Source: CAZCBN01 sp964496975 (GTDB taxonomy: Bacteria; Planctomycetota; Phycisphaerae; Phycisphaerales; UBA1924). From it: a stretch of 13,273 bases of DNA. This document shows, in pieces, positions 13,247 to 13,273 of the stretch (positions are counted from its first letter, which is position 1; each line of letters begins with the position of its first letter). The translations under genes were made by a program, and so were the position numbers. The notes below the pieces were generated by a model. The model ran no database searches, was not told the origin of the DNA, and was given only the letters and a program-made list of their open reading frames with translations. Where the stretch lies: positions 1-13,273 of the forward strand of contig CAZCBN010000084.1 in NCBI GenBank assembly GCA_964496975.1, in the 5' to 3' direction.

Positions 13247-13252
13247 AGGGTA
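13247..13252 (-). promoter_or_regulatory. TACCCT -10-like box before the zinc-ribbon membrane protein gene
   Basis: On the minus strand these bases read TACCCT, a TANNNT box ending 7 nt before the ATG at 13239. The short leader has no purine-rich ribosome binding site. The window ends 21 nt further upstream, so a -35 element cannot be assessed fully. Confidence 0.3.
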
Positions 13253-13273
13253 TTGGGGGCGGGGGGGAATGGG

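Noticed and set aside
1..13273. tRNA, rRNA, CRISPR array, insertion sequence or toxin-antitoxin genes
   Set aside because: No cloverleaf sequences, regularly spaced long repeats, transposase motifs or terminal inverted repeats with target duplications were seen when reading both strands.

Overview
This is a very GC-rich window with dense coding. The gene families point to a planctomycete, most likely of the Phycisphaerae. The signs are a dockerin/EF-hand tail on a secreted protein, a sulfatase-modifying-factor-type protein with a VPAPAS variant of the PEP-CTERM anchor, a large membrane protein with the C-x2-C...CPEC zinc ribbon often seen in that phylum, and several genes without a Shine-Dalgarno sequence. 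The taxonomic call is inference, because no rRNA or other phylogenetic marker is present except rplS. I see no tRNA, rRNA, CRISPR array, transposase or phage gene.

Region 1 (1-5355, all plus strand). The end of a secreted dockerin-like protein is followed by a tightly packed cell-wall cluster. It holds a class B penicillin-binding protein 2 (mrdA), a RodA-type SEDS glycosyltransferase (rodA, ATGA overlap with mrdA) and rsmG, the 16S rRNA G527 methyltransferase (overlapping rodA by 17 nt). PBP2 and RodA would form the elongation peptidoglycan synthase, RodA polymerising glycan and PBP2 cross-linking it. RsmG appears to be a translationally coupled passenger.

Region 2 (5356-7160, plus strand). 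A small SAM-dependent methyltransferase of the phospholipid N-methyltransferase type is followed by two consecutive cysteine-rich exported proteins I cannot assign to a known family. The second resembles a membrane-anchored metallothionein and has a strong ribosome binding site with a GC hairpin just upstream. A bidirectional intrinsic terminator closes the region.

Region 3 (7161-7923). rplS (bL19) lies on the minus strand as a single gene, convergent with the cysteine-rich pair. Its 3' side carries a cluster of short GGTGCCGG/GGCACCGG repeats.

Region 4 (7924-11370, plus strand). A complete secreted dipeptidyl-peptidase IV (S9B) gene is followed by an exported FGE/SUMF1-fold protein with a PEP-CTERM-like C-terminal anchor.

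Region 5 (11371-13273). A non-coding stretch holds two perfect hairpins and a 13-bp tandem duplication. After it comes a minus-strand gene for a 547-residue zinc-ribbon membrane protein of unknown function.

Two window-wide patterns stand out. The plus strand changes from C-rich to G-rich at about 5.4-5.8 kb even though most genes on both sides are co-oriented. Genes lacking a Shine-Dalgarno sequence tend to have a TANNNT box 6-10 nt before the start codon, which suggests leaderless transcripts.
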